Shown: positions 1-10,622, counted from the stretch's first letter. The stretch is 64,000 nt of DNA from Shewanella sp. 10N.286.48.A6 (GCF_002873135.1 NZ_MCVI01000001.1:1-64000); one strand, 5' to 3'. Program-made: numbers and translations. The notes: a model not told the origin generated them from the letters alone.

Positions 1-24
1 TAATACTAAGTCGTATGTAAATGA

Positions 25-110
25 TGGTACCCGAGGCCAGACTTGAACTGGCACGCCTATTAAGCGAGGGATTTTAAATCCCTTGTGTCTACCGATTCCA
101 CCACTCGGGC
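25..110 (-). tRNA. leuZ: tRNA-Leu (anticodon TAA)
   Basis: The minus strand reads as a class II tRNA that starts GCCCGAGTGG, has a long variable arm, a T-loop GTTCAAG and an encoded CCA end. The anticodon loop ATTTAAAA gives anticodon TAA, so it decodes UUA/UUG leucine. It is the last of three tRNAs downstream of pgsA, in the order Gly-Cys-Leu that E. coli uses for glyW-cysT-leuZ. The symbol is assigned by that synteny. Confidence 0.97.
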
Positions 111-155
111 ATAAGTGTTGTTTTAATTGTTAATATAACAACTAAACAAAATTTG

Positions 156-229
156 TGGAGGCGCGACCCGGAGTCGAACCGAGGTCGACGGATTTGCAAT
201 CCGCAGCATAGCCATTCTGCCATCGCGCC
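156..229 (-). tRNA. cysT: tRNA-Cys (anticodon GCA)
   Basis: A 74-nt cloverleaf on the minus strand starts GGCGCGATGG and ends CGCGCC plus TCCA. The anticodon loop holds GCA and the T-loop is GTTCGAC. It lies between tRNA-Gly and tRNA-Leu, probably on one precursor that follows pgsA. Confidence 0.97.
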
Positions 230-244
230 GATATAAACATGATT

Positions 245-320
245 TGGAGCGACATATCAGGTTCGAACTGATGACCTATACCTTGGCAAGGTATCGCTCT
301 ACCAACTGAGCTAATGTCGC
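245..320 (-). tRNA. glyW: tRNA-Gly (anticodon GCC)
   Basis: A 76-nt cloverleaf on the minus strand has acceptor arms GCGACAT/ATGTCGC, anticodon GCC in CTTGCCAAG, T-loop GTTCGAA and an encoded CCA. It is the first of three co-oriented tRNAs downstream of pgsA, the same arrangement as in E. coli. Confidence 0.97.
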
Positions 321-503
321 GTAAATCATTTGTTTATCTTTTCAAATAAACCTGATGTCTTGTAGCTAAAACCTTTTGGTTATAAGCCGAAGCATCCTTG
401 TCTACGGGGGTGCATTCTACCGATTTCAGTGTCGGTGTCAATTGCTGTTTTCAACAAAATTAACTGAGTGAACACTAAGTAAACGTATTGAAGTTTTATT
501 GCG

Positions 504-1052
504 CTACTCAGCCGTTAAGTCTTTCCATGCTGCTGAAATATAGCTCATCATCGACCAGAAAGTCAGCACTGCAGCAATATAAAACAAGCCATAAGCCACA
601 TCGGTCAAAAATTCATTCGGCTGCCAGATCAAACCAACAATCGCCGCCATTTGCGCCGCCGTTTTGTATTTACCAATCCATGATACTGCGACAACACCGC
701 GTTTACCGATTTCTGCCATCCATTCACGTAGCGCAGAAATCACAATTTCTCGGCCGATCATGAATAATGCCGCTAAGGTTAGATAAATATTATCATTTTG
801 CTGCACTAGTAATACTAACGCCGTGGTCACCATTATTTTATCGGCAACCGGGTCAAGAAAAGCACCAAAGCGAGTCGACTGCTTTAATTTTCGCGCCGCA
901 TAACCGTCTAACGCATCAGTTACCGCAGCAAGCCAAAAGATAAATGCCGAAGCAAAAGGGGCCCACGAATAGGGAAGATAAAACACAACAACAAATACCG
1001 GCAATAAAACAAGCCGAAATAAAGTTAATGCTATAGGTAAATTAAAAGGCAT
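504..1052 (-). CDS. pgsA: CDP-diacylglycerol--glycerol-3-phosphate 3-phosphatidyltransferase
   Basis: This inner-membrane enzyme makes phosphatidylglycerophosphate from CDP-diacylglycerol and glycerol-3-phosphate, the committed step to phosphatidylglycerol and cardiolipin. The CDP-alcohol phosphotransferase signature is complete: D46, D49-G50, A53-R54, G63, D67 and D71 in the segment [14 protein letters not shown]...[11 protein letters not shown]. Several hydrophobic segments follow. I chose the ATG at 1052 ([10 protein letters not shown]), which gives 182 aa, the length of E. coli PgsA. An in-frame TTG at 1064 adds four residues with no better ribosome-binding site. It lies 45 bp after uvrC on the same strand and before three tRNAs, the same order as in E. 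coli. Confidence 0.97.
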   Translation of the reverse strand: MPFNLPIALTLFRLVLLPVFVVVFYLPYSWAPFASAFIFWLAAVTDALDGYAARKLKQSTRFGAFLDPVADKIMVTTALVLLVQQNDNIYLTLAALFMIGREIVISALREWMAEIGKRGVVAVSWIGKYKTAAQMAAIVGLIWQPNEFLTDVAYGLFYIAAVLTFWSMMSYISAAWKDLTAE

Positions 1053-1097
1053 GAACGAAACCAAATAGTCAGAAGCAGCGCCAATCTTGCCTTAATT

Positions 1098-2930
1098 TTA
1101 TCCCCCTCGCAATGCATCATGGATTGTTTGTGCCATTTCTAGGCTAATTCCAGGAACTTTTGTTAATTCAGCGACACTTGCGCCCTTCACTTCTTGAATA
1201 CCGCCCAAATGTTGTAACAATAGTTTGCGCCGTTTAGGCCCCACACCAGCAATGGATTCTAGCGTCGATGTATTTCGGGTTTTCTGGCGCTTATTTCTAT
1301 GGCCTGTAATTGCAAAGCGGTGGGACTCATCACGGATATGCAAAATTAAATGAAATGCTGGTGAATCACTGGGTAATTCAAAGGTATCTTCCGAGCCACC
1401 AAACACAAAGGTTTCAAGCCCTGCTTTACGACCTTCGCCTTTCGTTACCCCGATCAGTAAAGGCGCATTATCTAAATGCACACATTTTTCATCAACTATT
1501 TGCTGTGCAATACGTAACTGGCCTAAACCACCATCAATAAATACAATATCTGGCACCTTACCCTTGCTATCAATTTTATCAAATCGGCGACTTAAGGCTT
1601 GTTCCATGGCAGCATAGTCATCACCACCGGTAATGCCATTAATATTGTAGCGGCGATAATCGGACTTGTGAGGCCCCTCACGGTTAAACACCACACAAGA
1701 GGCAACGGTACTTTCGCCCATGGTATGGCTGATATCAAAACATTCCATCCGCTGGATTGGGTGACCTAGCTCTAATGCTTCTTCTAATAATTGAAAGCGC
1801 TGCTCAACGGTATTTTTGTGGGACAGGCGCGTATTAACCGCATTGGTGGCATTGGTTAGTGCTAGGCGTAAAAAGTTTGCTCGCTCACCTCTGACATGTG
1901 TTTTGATTTCAAACTTTCGTTCTAATGCCGCAGATATAGTTTGTTGTAATCTAGTTAGTTCTTCAAAGGAGTGACTTAATAATACTTCTTTAGGAATTGT
2001 GCGCTGGATGTCGGCATTTAAATAAAACTGCCCCATAAAAGAGACGAGTACTTCTTCAAGCTCAGTTTGTGCTGGCACGGTTGGATAATAGCTGCGACTG
2101 CCAAAGATTTTACCATCTCGTATAAATAATAAATGAAAACAAACGATACCTGATGCGTAATGTACCCCTATCACGTCCATATCGCCTTTGTGATTAGACA
2201 CTTCTTGCTGCTCAGCCACTCGCCTTAGGGCGGTGATTTGATCGCGAAATTGCGCTGCATGTTCGTACTCTAGCTCATTGGCAGCCTTATCCATCTTCAC
2301 CACTAGCTCACTGATCACTTGCTGATCTTTGCCTTTTAAAAACAGGCTGGCTAATTTCACTTGCTCGGAATATTCATCATCGCTTACGCGACCAACACAG
2401 GGTGCACTGCAGCGATCTAATTGATACTGCAAGCAAGGTCGAGAGCGCGACTTATAATAAAGATCATCACACTGACGAATAGGAAACAGCTTTTGCATCA
2501 GATGTAAGCTTTCTCTAACTGCACCGCCATTTGGATATGGGCCAAAATAATGGCCTTTTTCACGCTTAGGGCCACGGTGATAAGCAAGTCGTGGATGCTT
2601 ATGGCCACTGAGCAAAATGTAAGGATAGGATTTGTCATCACGCAGCAATACATTATATTTGGGCATGTATTGCTTGATGTAATCATTTTCGAGCAATAAC
2701 GCATCGGTTTCACTGTGGGTCAGTGTGACATCAATATTGGCAATACGCGCCACTAATGCTTGAGTTTTTACATGGGGAATATTGGCTCTGAAATAAGATG
2801 ATAAGCGCTTTTTAAGATCTTTTGCTTTACCAACATAAATGACTTCGCCCTTGTCATCGTACATCCGATAAACACCTGGCGAAGAAGAAACATTCTTGAG
2901 AAATAACTTTGGATTAAAACGAGATGGCAT
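1098..2930 (-). CDS. uvrC: UvrABC excinuclease subunit C
   Basis: This is the endonuclease subunit of nucleotide excision repair; it makes the 3' and 5' incisions around a UvrB-bound lesion. An N-terminal GIY-YIG domain (about residues 15-95, [20 protein letters not shown]) is followed by a UVR motif (about 203-238) that contacts UvrB, an RNase H-like C-terminal nuclease with the [10 protein letters not shown] segment, and a terminal double helix-hairpin-helix ([19 protein letters not shown]). The start is ATG at 2930, because AGGA sits 6 nt upstream; a TTG one codon earlier is possible. The 610-residue length matches E. coli UvrC. It lies downstream of uvrY and upstream of pgsA, the classical order. 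Confidence 0.98.
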   Translation of the reverse strand: MPSRFNPKLFLKNVSSSPGVYRMYDDKGEVIYVGKAKDLKKRLSSYFRANIPHVKTQALVARIANIDVTLTHSETDALLLENDYIKQYMPKYNVLLRDDKSYPYILLSGHKHPRLAYHRGPKREKGHYFGPYPNGGAVRESLHLMQKLFPIRQCDDLYYKSRSRPCLQYQLDRCSAPCVGRVSDDEYSEQVKLASLFLKGKDQQVISELVVKMDKAANELEYEHAAQFRDQITALRRVAEQQEVSNHKGDMDVIGVHYASGIVCFHLLFIRDGKIFGSRSYYPTVPAQTELEEVLVSFMGQFYLNADIQRTIPKEVLLSHSFEELTRLQQTISAALERKFEIKTHVRGERANFLRLALTNATNAVNTRLSHKNTVEQRFQLLEEALELGHPIQRMECFDISHTMGESTVASCVVFNREGPHKSDYRRYNINGITGGDDYAAMEQALSRRFDKIDSKGKVPDIVFIDGGLGQLRIAQQIVDEKCVHLDNAPLLIGVTKGEGRKAGLETFVFGGSEDTFELPSDSPAFHLILHIRDESHRFAITGHRNKRQKTRNTSTLESIAGVGPKRRKLLLQHLGGIQEVKGASVAELTKVPGISLEMAQTIHDALRGG

Positions 2931-2981
2931 CAACTATCCTAAAATAGGTGTGAAATACCAGTTTGATTCAACACCTATTAA

Positions 2982-3626
2982 CTAAAAAGAACTGGCATCA
3001 AGCATTTTGTAGCGAATCGCCAAACGGGTCAACTCTACATCACCACCAATATTCAACTTGGCAAATAAACGATAGCGATAACTGTTAACGGTTTTCGGGC
3101 TTAAATTGAGCTTTTCAGAAATGTCGTTGACTTTTTCACCATTGGTGATCATCAACATAATTTGAAGCTCACGTTCTGACAGGCTGCTAAAAGGGTTTTC
3201 GTCTGTTTGACTAAACTGACTCAAGGCCATTTGCTGGGCAATCTCTGGAGATAAATAACGTTGCCCCCGAGATACCTGCTGAATGGCTCTTAATACCTCA
3301 GGCTGTGTTGCCCCTTTGGTTAAATAACCAGAGGCGCCAGCTTGCATGACTTTGGTAGGAAAAGGGTCTTCAGTTTGTACGGTTAATACGATGATTTTAG
3401 CTTCAGGTTGATAACGTAAAATTTTACGGGTCGCTTCTAAACCGCCCATACCGGGCATGTTCATATCCATCAAAATAACATCAGCTTCATTTTGACGTGA
3501 CCACTGCACGGCGGTTTCGCCATCCGGCGCTTCGCCAACCACTTTTATACCACGCTCATCTTCCAATAAACGTCGAATACCGGTTCTCACTAGCTCATGA
3601 TCATCAACTAAATATACTGAAATCAA
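2982..3626 (-). CDS. uvrY: Response regulator UvrY/GacA (partner of BarA)
   Basis: This LuxR/FixJ-type regulator is the output of the BarA/GacS pathway, which in relatives drives the CsrB-type small RNAs. The receiver domain has D8-D9, phospho-acceptor D54 (ILMDMNMPG) and K104 in the LTKGAT segment. The C-terminal LuxR helix-turn-helix covers about 148-205 (LSERELQIMLMITNGEKVND). A TTG at 3632 abuts the AAGGTGGG ribosome-binding site with no spacer, whereas the TTG at 3626 has normal spacing and gives MISVYLVDDHELVR, matching family N-termini. I therefore chose 3626 (214 aa). The gap to uvrC is 51 bp, consistent with a uvrY-uvrC transcript. Confidence 0.95.
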   Translation of the reverse strand: MISVYLVDDHELVRTGIRRLLEDERGIKVVGEAPDGETAVQWSRQNEADVILMDMNMPGMGGLEATRKILRYQPEAKIIVLTVQTEDPFPTKVMQAGASGYLTKGATQPEVLRAIQQVSRGQRYLSPEIAQQMALSQFSQTDENPFSSLSERELQIMLMITNGEKVNDISEKLNLSPKTVNSYRYRLFAKLNIGGDVELTRLAIRYKMLDASSF

Positions 3627-3828
3627 TTTCAACCCACCTTAAGCGTATTCTTCCTGAATTTTTATCATATCCTTACCGTTGTAATTTAGCCTATTGAACG
3701 AGTATCGCAAAGCAATATTAACCACAATAATGGCATAATTGTTCACTCCTTATGCAACCACTAACAACTAGCCCCTGTTGGCGGTTAATTATTAGACTGT
3801 TGCGATATACAAATATAACAACCAACAA

Positions 3829-3858
3829 AAAACCGTAGCAGTTGCCTACTACGGCTTT
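3829..3858 (-). terminator. Intrinsic terminator of the lipoprotein gene
   Basis: Read on the minus strand, the arms GCCGTAGTAG and CTGCTACGGT form a stem with one mismatch, a GCAA-type loop and a following TTTTTT run. It lies 33 bp after the stop of the 3891-4487 gene. Confidence 0.8.
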
Positions 3859-3890
3859 TAATTTTTTGTGCTTCAAGTCATTAGAAAAAA

Positions 3891-4487
3891 TTAGTCTTCA
3901 CTATTTTCCATGAAATCATCAGAAAAATCGGTTTCCCAATACTTATAACCTTGTACGGTTGCCTGAGCTGCGGCGCCCATTAAGTTAACTTGATAGGTTT
4001 TTACACCTGTTACATCAACTGATTGGTTAGCTGAAGCTTGATCGCCACTGTCTTCATATTTAGCGCTCGCTTCTGCTTGAGCTTGGCCTTCATAGCCTGA
4101 CTCTTTAAAACGTGTCATAGCATTATTATTCATAAATGCTTGCACGAATGCCATTTGCTTCCAGCCAATGCCAGCACCGACGCCTCCGGTTGCAAAACGG
4201 TAATAGGAGTTTTGGCCTTTAGAGGTGAGTACGCAAACACCGCCACCGGTTGATAATGCAAATAAGTAACTATTGCTGCCAGTGCACACGACATATCCCA
4301 CAGAGCTCGCTACCGCAGCTTTAGCTTCATTGTGCTCAGCATAAATTTCTTGCAATGCGGCTTGGGTTTCTTTGCGGGCATTGGCTTTTTTAGCCTCTGG
4401 TGTATCACCTGTAGCACAGCCGGTTAACAGTGCTGGAAGCATAACCGCAGCCAGCAGAATTTTTTTACTGAAAAGCGTATTAGACAT
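3891..4487 (-). CDS. SYLF/YSC84-like lipoprotein
   Basis: A predicted lipoprotein of 198 aa. The signal peptide MSNTLFSKKILLAAVMLPAL is followed by the lipobox LLTGC, with lipidation at about C24. The mature part has a Gly-rich core (GYVVC..., LSTGGGVCVL, ATGGVGAGIGWKQ) and a MTRFKESGYEGQAQAEASAK segment that resembles bacterial SYLF (YSC84) proteins, a family linked to lipid binding. I assign the family by eye, and the function is not established. The start was moved from an upstream codon at 4538 to ATG 4487, because AGAGGA lies 8 nt before it and the signal peptide begins there. It is a single gene with its own terminator. Confidence 0.7.
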   Translation of the reverse strand: MSNTLFSKKILLAAVMLPALLTGCATGDTPEAKKANARKETQAALQEIYAEHNEAKAAVASSVGYVVCTGSNSYLFALSTGGGVCVLTSKGQNSYYRFATGGVGAGIGWKQMAFVQAFMNNNAMTRFKESGYEGQAQAEASAKYEDSGDQASANQSVDVTGVKTYQVNLMGAAAQATVQGYKYWETDFSDDFMENSED

Positions 4488-4763
4488 TGATATTTCCTCT
4501 GTTGAACAAGTATTGCGATATGTATTTAGCCATAGCAATTATCGAGTGTATTTAATGACAGCATTTAACGGCACATCAAGAATATGAGCCGCTTATATTC
4601 GGATCATACTCGCTATTCATCGTTTAAAATCACAAATGGCTTATTTAGCCAATAACTGCTTGTGAATCCAATAATAACTGACGATAACAGTACCTAATTC
4701 ATAGCAAAATTTTGACAAACACTCCCAACACCTCAACTTTTATTACATGCTTTTAAACTGCTA

Positions 4764-5786
4764 CTATGTATCGCTTTCATTAAATTTAGCCTTTATTTCA
4801 AGAATTTGATCTAATTTTTCAACAAAAAGTGGCACAAGCTGCGGATCAAAGTGTGTTCCAGCTTCTTTTTTAAGTAATTCAAGCGCCTTTTCAACGGGCC
4901 AGGCTTCCTTATAAGGACGCTTACTGGTGAGTGCATCAAACACATCTGCCACTGCCACAATACGGCCATAAAGCGGTATATCCTCTCCGCTTAAACCATT
5001 GGGGTAGCCACTGCCGTCCCACTTTTCGTGATGGGTTAAGGCTATAGTTTGCGCAACATCCATTAATTCAGAGTCTTGCTCGCCTAAAATTTCAGCGCCG
5101 ATTTCACAGTGCTTTTTCATTTGTTCAAATTCGTCAAAATCTAATTTGTCGGTTTTTTTTAAGATGGCATCCGATATGCCGATTTTACCCACATCATGCA
5201 TGGGGGCGGCGTGCATTAATAGCTCGGCATCGTCTTCGCTTAACCCTGCTGCAAGGGCCAATATATGGGTGTAATAACTCATACGGATAACATGCATGCC
5301 GGTTTCGTTATCTTTATATTCAGCAGCGCGCCCAAGGCGGCGGATCACGTTCAATTGATTTTGGGCAATTTCAGCTGTTTTTTGCCTTACCTGTAAGGTC
5401 AACAAGCGGCTTTGACTGGTTAAGGCTAACTGGGTTTGCACTCGCCTTAATACTATCGGTGGATTAAAGGGTTTAGTGATGTAATCTGCAGCCCCTAACT
5501 CGAGCCCTTTTAATTCATCTGCCGCAGATATTTTTGCGGTAACAAATATAATCGGAATGTGCTGGGTGCGTTTATCTTGTTTCAATTGCCTGCAAACTTC
5601 AAAACCGTCAATACCGGGCATCATAATGTCGAGCAAAATGAGGTCTAATGTCATTGCCTTAGCAATTTTTAACGCGAGTTTGCCGTTCTTGGCAATTTTA
5701 ATCTGATAGTCAGATTTTAATACACCGGCCAACACATCAATATTTTCAGCGGTATCATCGACCACTAAAATGGTTTGCCTTTCCAT
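4764..5786 (-). CDS. Response regulator with HD-GYP domain (c-di-GMP phosphodiesterase)
   Basis: A cytoplasmic two-domain output protein. The receiver domain spans residues 1-125, with D10-D11, phospho-acceptor D53 (LILLDIMMPG) and K in the ITKPFNPP loop. A linker helix leads to an HD-GYP domain (about 150-330) with the metal and GYP motifs HDVGKIG, HHEKWDGSGYPNGL and VADVFDALTSKRPYK. Family members hydrolyse cyclic di-GMP. The start is ATG 5786 because AGGAG lies 6 nt upstream; 340 aa. It follows the hybrid kinase gene by 45 bp on the same strand, so the two are probably co-transcribed and the kinase is its likely phosphodonor. Confidence 0.93.
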   Translation of the reverse strand: MERQTILVVDDTAENIDVLAGVLKSDYQIKIAKNGKLALKIAKAMTLDLILLDIMMPGIDGFEVCRQLKQDKRTQHIPIIFVTAKISAADELKGLELGAADYITKPFNPPIVLRRVQTQLALTSQSRLLTLQVRQKTAEIAQNQLNVIRRLGRAAEYKDNETGMHVIRMSYYTHILALAAGLSEDDAELLMHAAPMHDVGKIGISDAILKKTDKLDFDEFEQMKKHCEIGAEILGEQDSELMDVAQTIALTHHEKWDGSGYPNGLSGEDIPLYGRIVAVADVFDALTSKRPYKEAWPVEKALELLKKEAGTHFDPQLVPLFVEKLDQILEIKAKFNESDT

Positions 5787-5831
5787 TTGAACTCCTATTA
5801 AACGCAAAAATTTTTAGTGAATAAGCCTCAA

Positions 5832-8800
5832 TTACATGGCTGTTACTTTCTCAAGCATTTGGTTGGCAATTTCGAGACCACGATCCAACTCGTATTCCGA
5901 CAATTGATATTCAAGCTGTTGATACTCATGTATTAATGGTTTTAAGTTTAAGCATTGTCCGTGGCTAATAAAATACTCTGTGGCTTCCATATCAAAATTC
6001 GATAGCATTGAAATGAGGACTTCTAAGGTTTCAATTGCTAATGACTTATTCAAAGTTTGATTTTCTAATGCAGTTTGGGCGAAATCAGCACCTATTGGTT
6101 GTAGCTTTGATAATTGCAATGGCTCTGATACTTGTGGTCGCTTAGGCAATAGCCGTTCAATGTCATGACATACTCCTTGTAACTCTATTGATAGTTTTGT
6201 AAAAACCCGCTCATAATGTGCTTCAGATAGACTATCAAGCGTTTGTTCAAACTTTGCTGCCAATGTGGCAAGCATTTGTGCGCCAATGCTGCCAGCAACC
6301 CCTTTTAAGGTATGTACCAACCGCTGAGTCAGTTCGGTATCATTATCTATAACAGCTTGTTCAACATACTGCGGAAAAGCTTTTTGCCCTCGGATAAATC
6401 TTACTAATAATTTGTGATACAAGCTTATATCACCTTGAATTCGGCTCAAGCCTAGGGCTACGTCAATATGATCACAGGCAATTGAATTGAGGTTTAGGGC
6501 AAACTTAACGACATCGGCATCTGTCGTTTCTATTGCCGATTTCGCTGGCTTAGTAGTGTTAGTGGCAACCGTTGGGCTTATCCATTTGGCCATAGTGATA
6601 AACATCGACTCAACGTCAATAGGTTTAGAGATATGATCATTCATCCCAGCGGCTAACGCTTTTTCACGGTCACCAGCCATGGCATTCGCTGTCATGGCAA
6701 TAATGGGCAAGTGTTGAAATTGTGGCTGCAGCCTGAGTAACGAGGTCGCAGTGTAGCCATCCATCACCGGCATCTGGCAATCCATTAACACCCCATCAAA
6801 ATCTTGCTGCGCTAAACACTCAATGGCTTGTTGACCATTCTCAGCCAAAACAGTATCAATTTGCTTATTAATTAATAACTCTTCAATTAACTCTTGGTTG
6901 AGATCATTATCTTCAACAACAAGCACCTTTGCTCCTACCAAAGAGGTGATCGCCTTATCGAATGGGCTTTGAACCTTAGTTCGAGGATCTGCTAAAGATT
7001 TCCCAGACACTAATGAAGATAGGCTTTGGGTTAATGTTGTTAACGTAATAGGTTTAGTTAAAATATGGTCGATGTGAACAGACATTACACTCATGAGTAG
7101 CTCTTCTCTACCAAAAGCGGTAATCATGATGAGTTTAGGTTTAAGCTCGGGCGCAAGCTCGCCAATAAACTTAGCTACATCAACACCGTCAACCCCTGGC
7201 ATTTGCCAATCGATTAAAGCAAAATCTGGCTTATTACCTGCCGCAATATATTGTATAGCCTCACGGCCACTGGCAACGGCTACTACTTGTAAACCTATTG
7301 AGCCCAATAGGTTAGTCAGTATCGAGCGAGCGATATCATTATCATCAGCCAGCAACACTGATTGCCCATCAAAGCGACGTTTTTCCAAGGTATCGAGAGT
7401 CACTGACGTTGAACGACTTAACTCAAAAGGACAATACAAACTAAACGTACTTCCCTGCTCAAGCTCACTTGTTACCGTTATGCTGCCCTGCATTAATTCG
7501 GCTAAATTCTTACAAATGGCTAAACCTAAGCCTGTGCCGCCGTATTTTCGGGTAGTTGAAGCATCAGCTTGGGAAAAGGCTTTAAACAATCTTGATTGTT
7601 GTTCTTGACTCATTCCGATACCGGAATCTGTTACTGAAAAGCGAATGAAAGCCTGTTGGCTGGTTAACCTTTCGAGTTTGACTGCAATAATAATATTGCC
7701 ACGTTCAGTAAACTTTACCGCGTTATTGGCGAGGTTAATGAGCACTTGCCCTAGGCGAAGTGGGTCTCCTAATAGGTTTTTAGGGATAGTATTATCAATA
7801 TCAAATAGCAGCTCTAAACCTTTATCTGCGACCTTGATCCCAATGAGGTTATTAACATTGTTTAACACTGCTTCGATATCTAATTCGATATGTTCTAAAG
7901 CTAGCTTACCCGCTTCAATTTTAGAAAAATCGAGAATGTCATTAATAATCCCTAATAAGGATTGTGCCGAGCGATGGGTTTTTTCAATATAATTGCGTTG
8001 CTGAGGGGTCAGCTGGGTGTCTAATGCTAAATGGGACATGCCAATTATGGCATTCATCGGTGTACGAATTTCATGACTCATATTGGCTAAGAAGTCACTT
8101 TTTGCTTGATTTGCACTATCAGCGGCTGAAATAGCGGCGGCAAGTTTAGTTTGTAATGCTCGCGCTTCATTAATGTTGATATGAACCCCACTGATCCGAT
8201 CGGGAACCCCATGCTTATCAAAAGAGTAAGGTTGTCCAACGCTTAAAATCCAATCGTAACTGCCGTCTTTTCTGCGCATTCTCAGTTCATGGCGAAGAAT
8301 TTTATTGTCACTTGCAGCCAATGCTTGTTGCGGATTGGAGATCAAGTTTTGCTCATCGGGGTGGACTAAATCAATAAAGGTTTGCGCGCCATTGATTAAT
8401 GGCGACCACTTGTCATCCTCTTGACATAAATCAGTTGGTTCATAACCTAGCATCTTTGAATACATGCGGTTAACCACGACTTGTTGCTCATTAGGATAAA
8501 AGTCCCACATTCCCATTTGCGCACTTTCTGAGGCCACTTCTAACTTTTCTTCTGATGCGAGTAACCGATTGGCAGCAATTTTTTGTTCGGTAATATCAAA
8601 CACAATGCCATCAAAAAAACCTGACATGTTATTGCCATTACCGTCAAACTGAGCATTCATTTGTAAATAGCGTAGCTCACCTGAGCGATTAATAATTCTA
8701 AACTCCGCGACAATTTTATCTTGCGCTTTGATGGTTTGTTCAACCATGACTTTTAAATGCTCTATATCATTTTCAAAAGCAATATCAGCAAGTCTTCTAA

Positions 8801-10622
8801 CTGGATGTTCACCGATAAAGTCTGCCATTTTATAGCCAGTTATTGGTTCTATGTTGGGGCTAATGTACTGTAAATGGTAATGGTTTATGTCAAAATCAGT
8901 GACTTTATATCTAAATACTGCGCCTTGAATATTCTCAACCAATGTTTGATATTGATGTTGATTTTGTAGCATCTCAGCACGGACAGTTTCTTGCTCATTA
9001 ATATCTAATAGAGATAAACGGATTTCACTAAATTCACCCGCAACATCGGTTTCAACACGGGTCGATAATGAAACAATTAAGGTATGACCTGAATGATTAA
9101 CAAGCTCTACACGTGCATCAGACGTATCAATGCCTTGCAACGCTTGGCTAAAGATTTGTTCGCCTTTAGCGTGCTTAGTGGCGAGTACGTCATGCCAAGT
9201 TAACGACGAGAAGTCTTTGCGGTCATAACCAGTAATCTGTGCAAATTGTTTATTGTGTTTAGTGAAGCGGCCTTGAAGATCTAATGTGGCATAAGCTACA
9301 GCAGAGTTTTCATATAAATCCCATAAACGCTCTTCACGCTCTTGTAAATCTTGGGTTCGTATTGAAATAGTTTTTTCTAACCTTTCATTGTCAGCTTTAA
9401 AGCGCCGATGTACATGACGACTTAGCCACCAACCACCAAATGTCAGAAGCAAGCAAGAAATGGCAATAATACCAATCAGCATCACGACAATATTTCGAAA
9501 AAATAAATAGTTTCGGCTGGCTTCTTCAAGGGTCATTTCCGTCACAATACCAAAACCGTAGCGCTCATCCCATTTCCAGACACCGATAACATATTGCCCC
9601 AAGTAATTACGATAAGGCTGATAACTATAACCATCGTGTTTAAGGCTAATTTCTTTTGCTGCTAGGGTTAACGCTCCCCTGCCCCGAAGGCCGTTAGCAG
9701 GTTGCTTTTCTGATAATAATCTCTGCGGATTAGTCACAGTCAAATTAAGTACTGATACCTGACCTGCTTTTAATAAACCCAGTGACACCAAGTCATTTTC
9801 ATAGCGACTGTGAGACAGCATTCTTCCTTGGGCATCGACAAAGTATGATTCACCAGTGTCACCCACCGCGCCACTTTGAGTCAGCTTGGCAAATTCAATG
9901 TAAGGGTCAATACGAAGTGACAAAATGCCACTGATACTGCCATCATCTTGAGTAATGGGGCTTAAGGCAAACATGGTGAGTGTTTCAGCTTGCTTCAACC
10001 CAAATGGGTTTGATAACGCCACTTCTGATGGCATAGGTGGAGTAATGACAATATTACCGGCCAAGACTTGATTAAATAGCATCGGATACTGTTGTTTAAC
10101 GATATTGATTTGACCTAAATTGCTGTCACGACTTGAAGATATATTGACTCCATCAACTGAGATAACAAAAAATCCTAAGGTGCCAAAGGCCTGACTATAA
10201 CGCCCGTAAGCTTCGCGAGACCAAAGCACATGTTGATTTCCGACAAGTGGCGCTTTTTTCGAGTCTAACTTAGCTAACATTGTAGTGCGCTTAAGTAATA
10301 AAGGATTTGTGGCCACTGCACTCACTCGGTTTTGCCAGCCCAAAAACCAAGATGCCAAGGCTGCATCAGTGGTTTTAGACACCGACTCCAAGGCTAAGCC
10401 ACTTTTTTGCAAGTCATGCTTATAAGCAACATTCAAACTAATTGCAGCGATAGATGAGATGAGCAGTAAGAAAGAAACAATGATGAGGCTAAAGTAAATC
10501 CTATTTTTATCGCCTTCAAAATAGCGGGCAATATCATGATTAACTTGCGCCTTTAGACGCCAAAAACACCAACCTAGTAATAGCAATAACCCAACAATGA
10601 CGAGGCTTAATAATAGATTCAT
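5832..10622 (-). CDS. Hybrid sensor histidine kinase (Cache-PAS-HisKA-REC-REC-HPt)
   Basis: A 1596-residue inner-membrane phosphorelay kinase. In order: two N-terminal membrane segments (about 2-20 and 42-65), a periplasmic dCache-like sensor (about 70-365), a third membrane segment (about 375-400), a coiled linker, three PAS-type regions (about 440-830), HisKA with H850 in FLANMSHEIRTPMN, HATPase (DSGIGM, YGGTGLGLAI), two receivers (LIDWQMPG and VLMDCQMPVMDG) and a C-terminal HPt domain with H1437 in LVHTLKGVAGS. All phosphorelay residues are present. I preferred ATG 10622, with GGGGA 9 nt upstream, over an upstream in-frame codon at 10679, because the first membrane helix starts there. The signal sensed is unknown. 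It is paired with the downstream HD-GYP regulator. Confidence 0.93.
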   Translation of the reverse strand: MNLLLSLVIVGLLLLLGWCFWRLKAQVNHDIARYFEGDKNRIYFSLIIVSFLLLISSIAAISLNVAYKHDLQKSGLALESVSKTTDAALASWFLGWQNRVSAVATNPLLLKRTTMLAKLDSKKAPLVGNQHVLWSREAYGRYSQAFGTLGFFVISVDGVNISSSRDSNLGQINIVKQQYPMLFNQVLAGNIVITPPMPSEVALSNPFGLKQAETLTMFALSPITQDDGSISGILSLRIDPYIEFAKLTQSGAVGDTGESYFVDAQGRMLSHSRYENDLVSLGLLKAGQVSVLNLTVTNPQRLLSEKQPANGLRGRGALTLAAKEISLKHDGYSYQPYRNYLGQYVIGVWKWDERYGFGIVTEMTLEEASRNYLFFRNIVVMLIGIIAISCLLLTFGGWWLSRHVHRRFKADNERLEKTISIRTQDLQEREERLWDLYENSAVAYATLDLQGRFTKHNKQFAQITGYDRKDFSSLTWHDVLATKHAKGEQIFSQALQGIDTSDARVELVNHSGHTLIVSLSTRVETDVAGEFSEIRLSLLDINEQETVRAEMLQNQHQYQTLVENIQGAVFRYKVTDFDINHYHLQYISPNIEPITGYKMADFIGEHPVRRLADIAFENDIEHLKVMVEQTIKAQDKIVAEFRIINRSGELRYLQMNAQFDGNGNNMSGFFDGIVFDITEQKIAANRLLASEEKLEVASESAQMGMWDFYPNEQQVVVNRMYSKMLGYEPTDLCQEDDKWSPLINGAQTFIDLVHPDEQNLISNPQQALAASDNKILRHELRMRRKDGSYDWILSVGQPYSFDKHGVPDRISGVHININEARALQTKLAAAISAADSANQAKSDFLANMSHEIRTPMNAIIGMSHLALDTQLTPQQRNYIEKTHRSAQSLLGIINDILDFSKIEAGKLALEHIELDIEAVLNNVNNLIGIKVADKGLELLFDIDNTIPKNLLGDPLRLGQVLINLANNAVKFTERGNIIIAVKLERLTSQQAFIRFSVTDSGIGMSQEQQSRLFKAFSQADASTTRKYGGTGLGLAICKNLAELMQGSITVTSELEQGSTFSLYCPFELSRSTSVTLDTLEKRRFDGQSVLLADDNDIARSILTNLLGSIGLQVVAVASGREAIQYIAAGNKPDFALIDWQMPGVDGVDVAKFIGELAPELKPKLIMITAFGREELLMSVMSVHIDHILTKPITLTTLTQSLSSLVSGKSLADPRTKVQSPFDKAITSLVGAKVLVVEDNDLNQELIEELLINKQIDTVLAENGQQAIECLAQQDFDGVLMDCQMPVMDGYTATSLLRLQPQFQHLPIIAMTANAMAGDREKALAAGMNDHISKPIDVESMFITMAKWISPTVATNTTKPAKSAIETTDADVVKFALNLNSIACDHIDVALGLSRIQGDISLYHKLLVRFIRGQKAFPQYVEQAVIDNDTELTQRLVHTLKGVAGSIGAQMLATLAAKFEQTLDSLSEAHYERVFTKLSIELQGVCHDIERLLPKRPQVSEPLQLSKLQPIGADFAQTALENQTLNKSLAIETLEVLISMLSNFDMEATEYFISHGQCLNLKPLIHEYQQLEYQLSEYELDRGLEIANQMLEKVTAM

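Noticed and set aside
7093..7992. Two long plus-strand ORFs within the hybrid kinase gene
   Set aside because: They are shadow frames; the minus-strand frame has the full set of kinase and receiver motifs.
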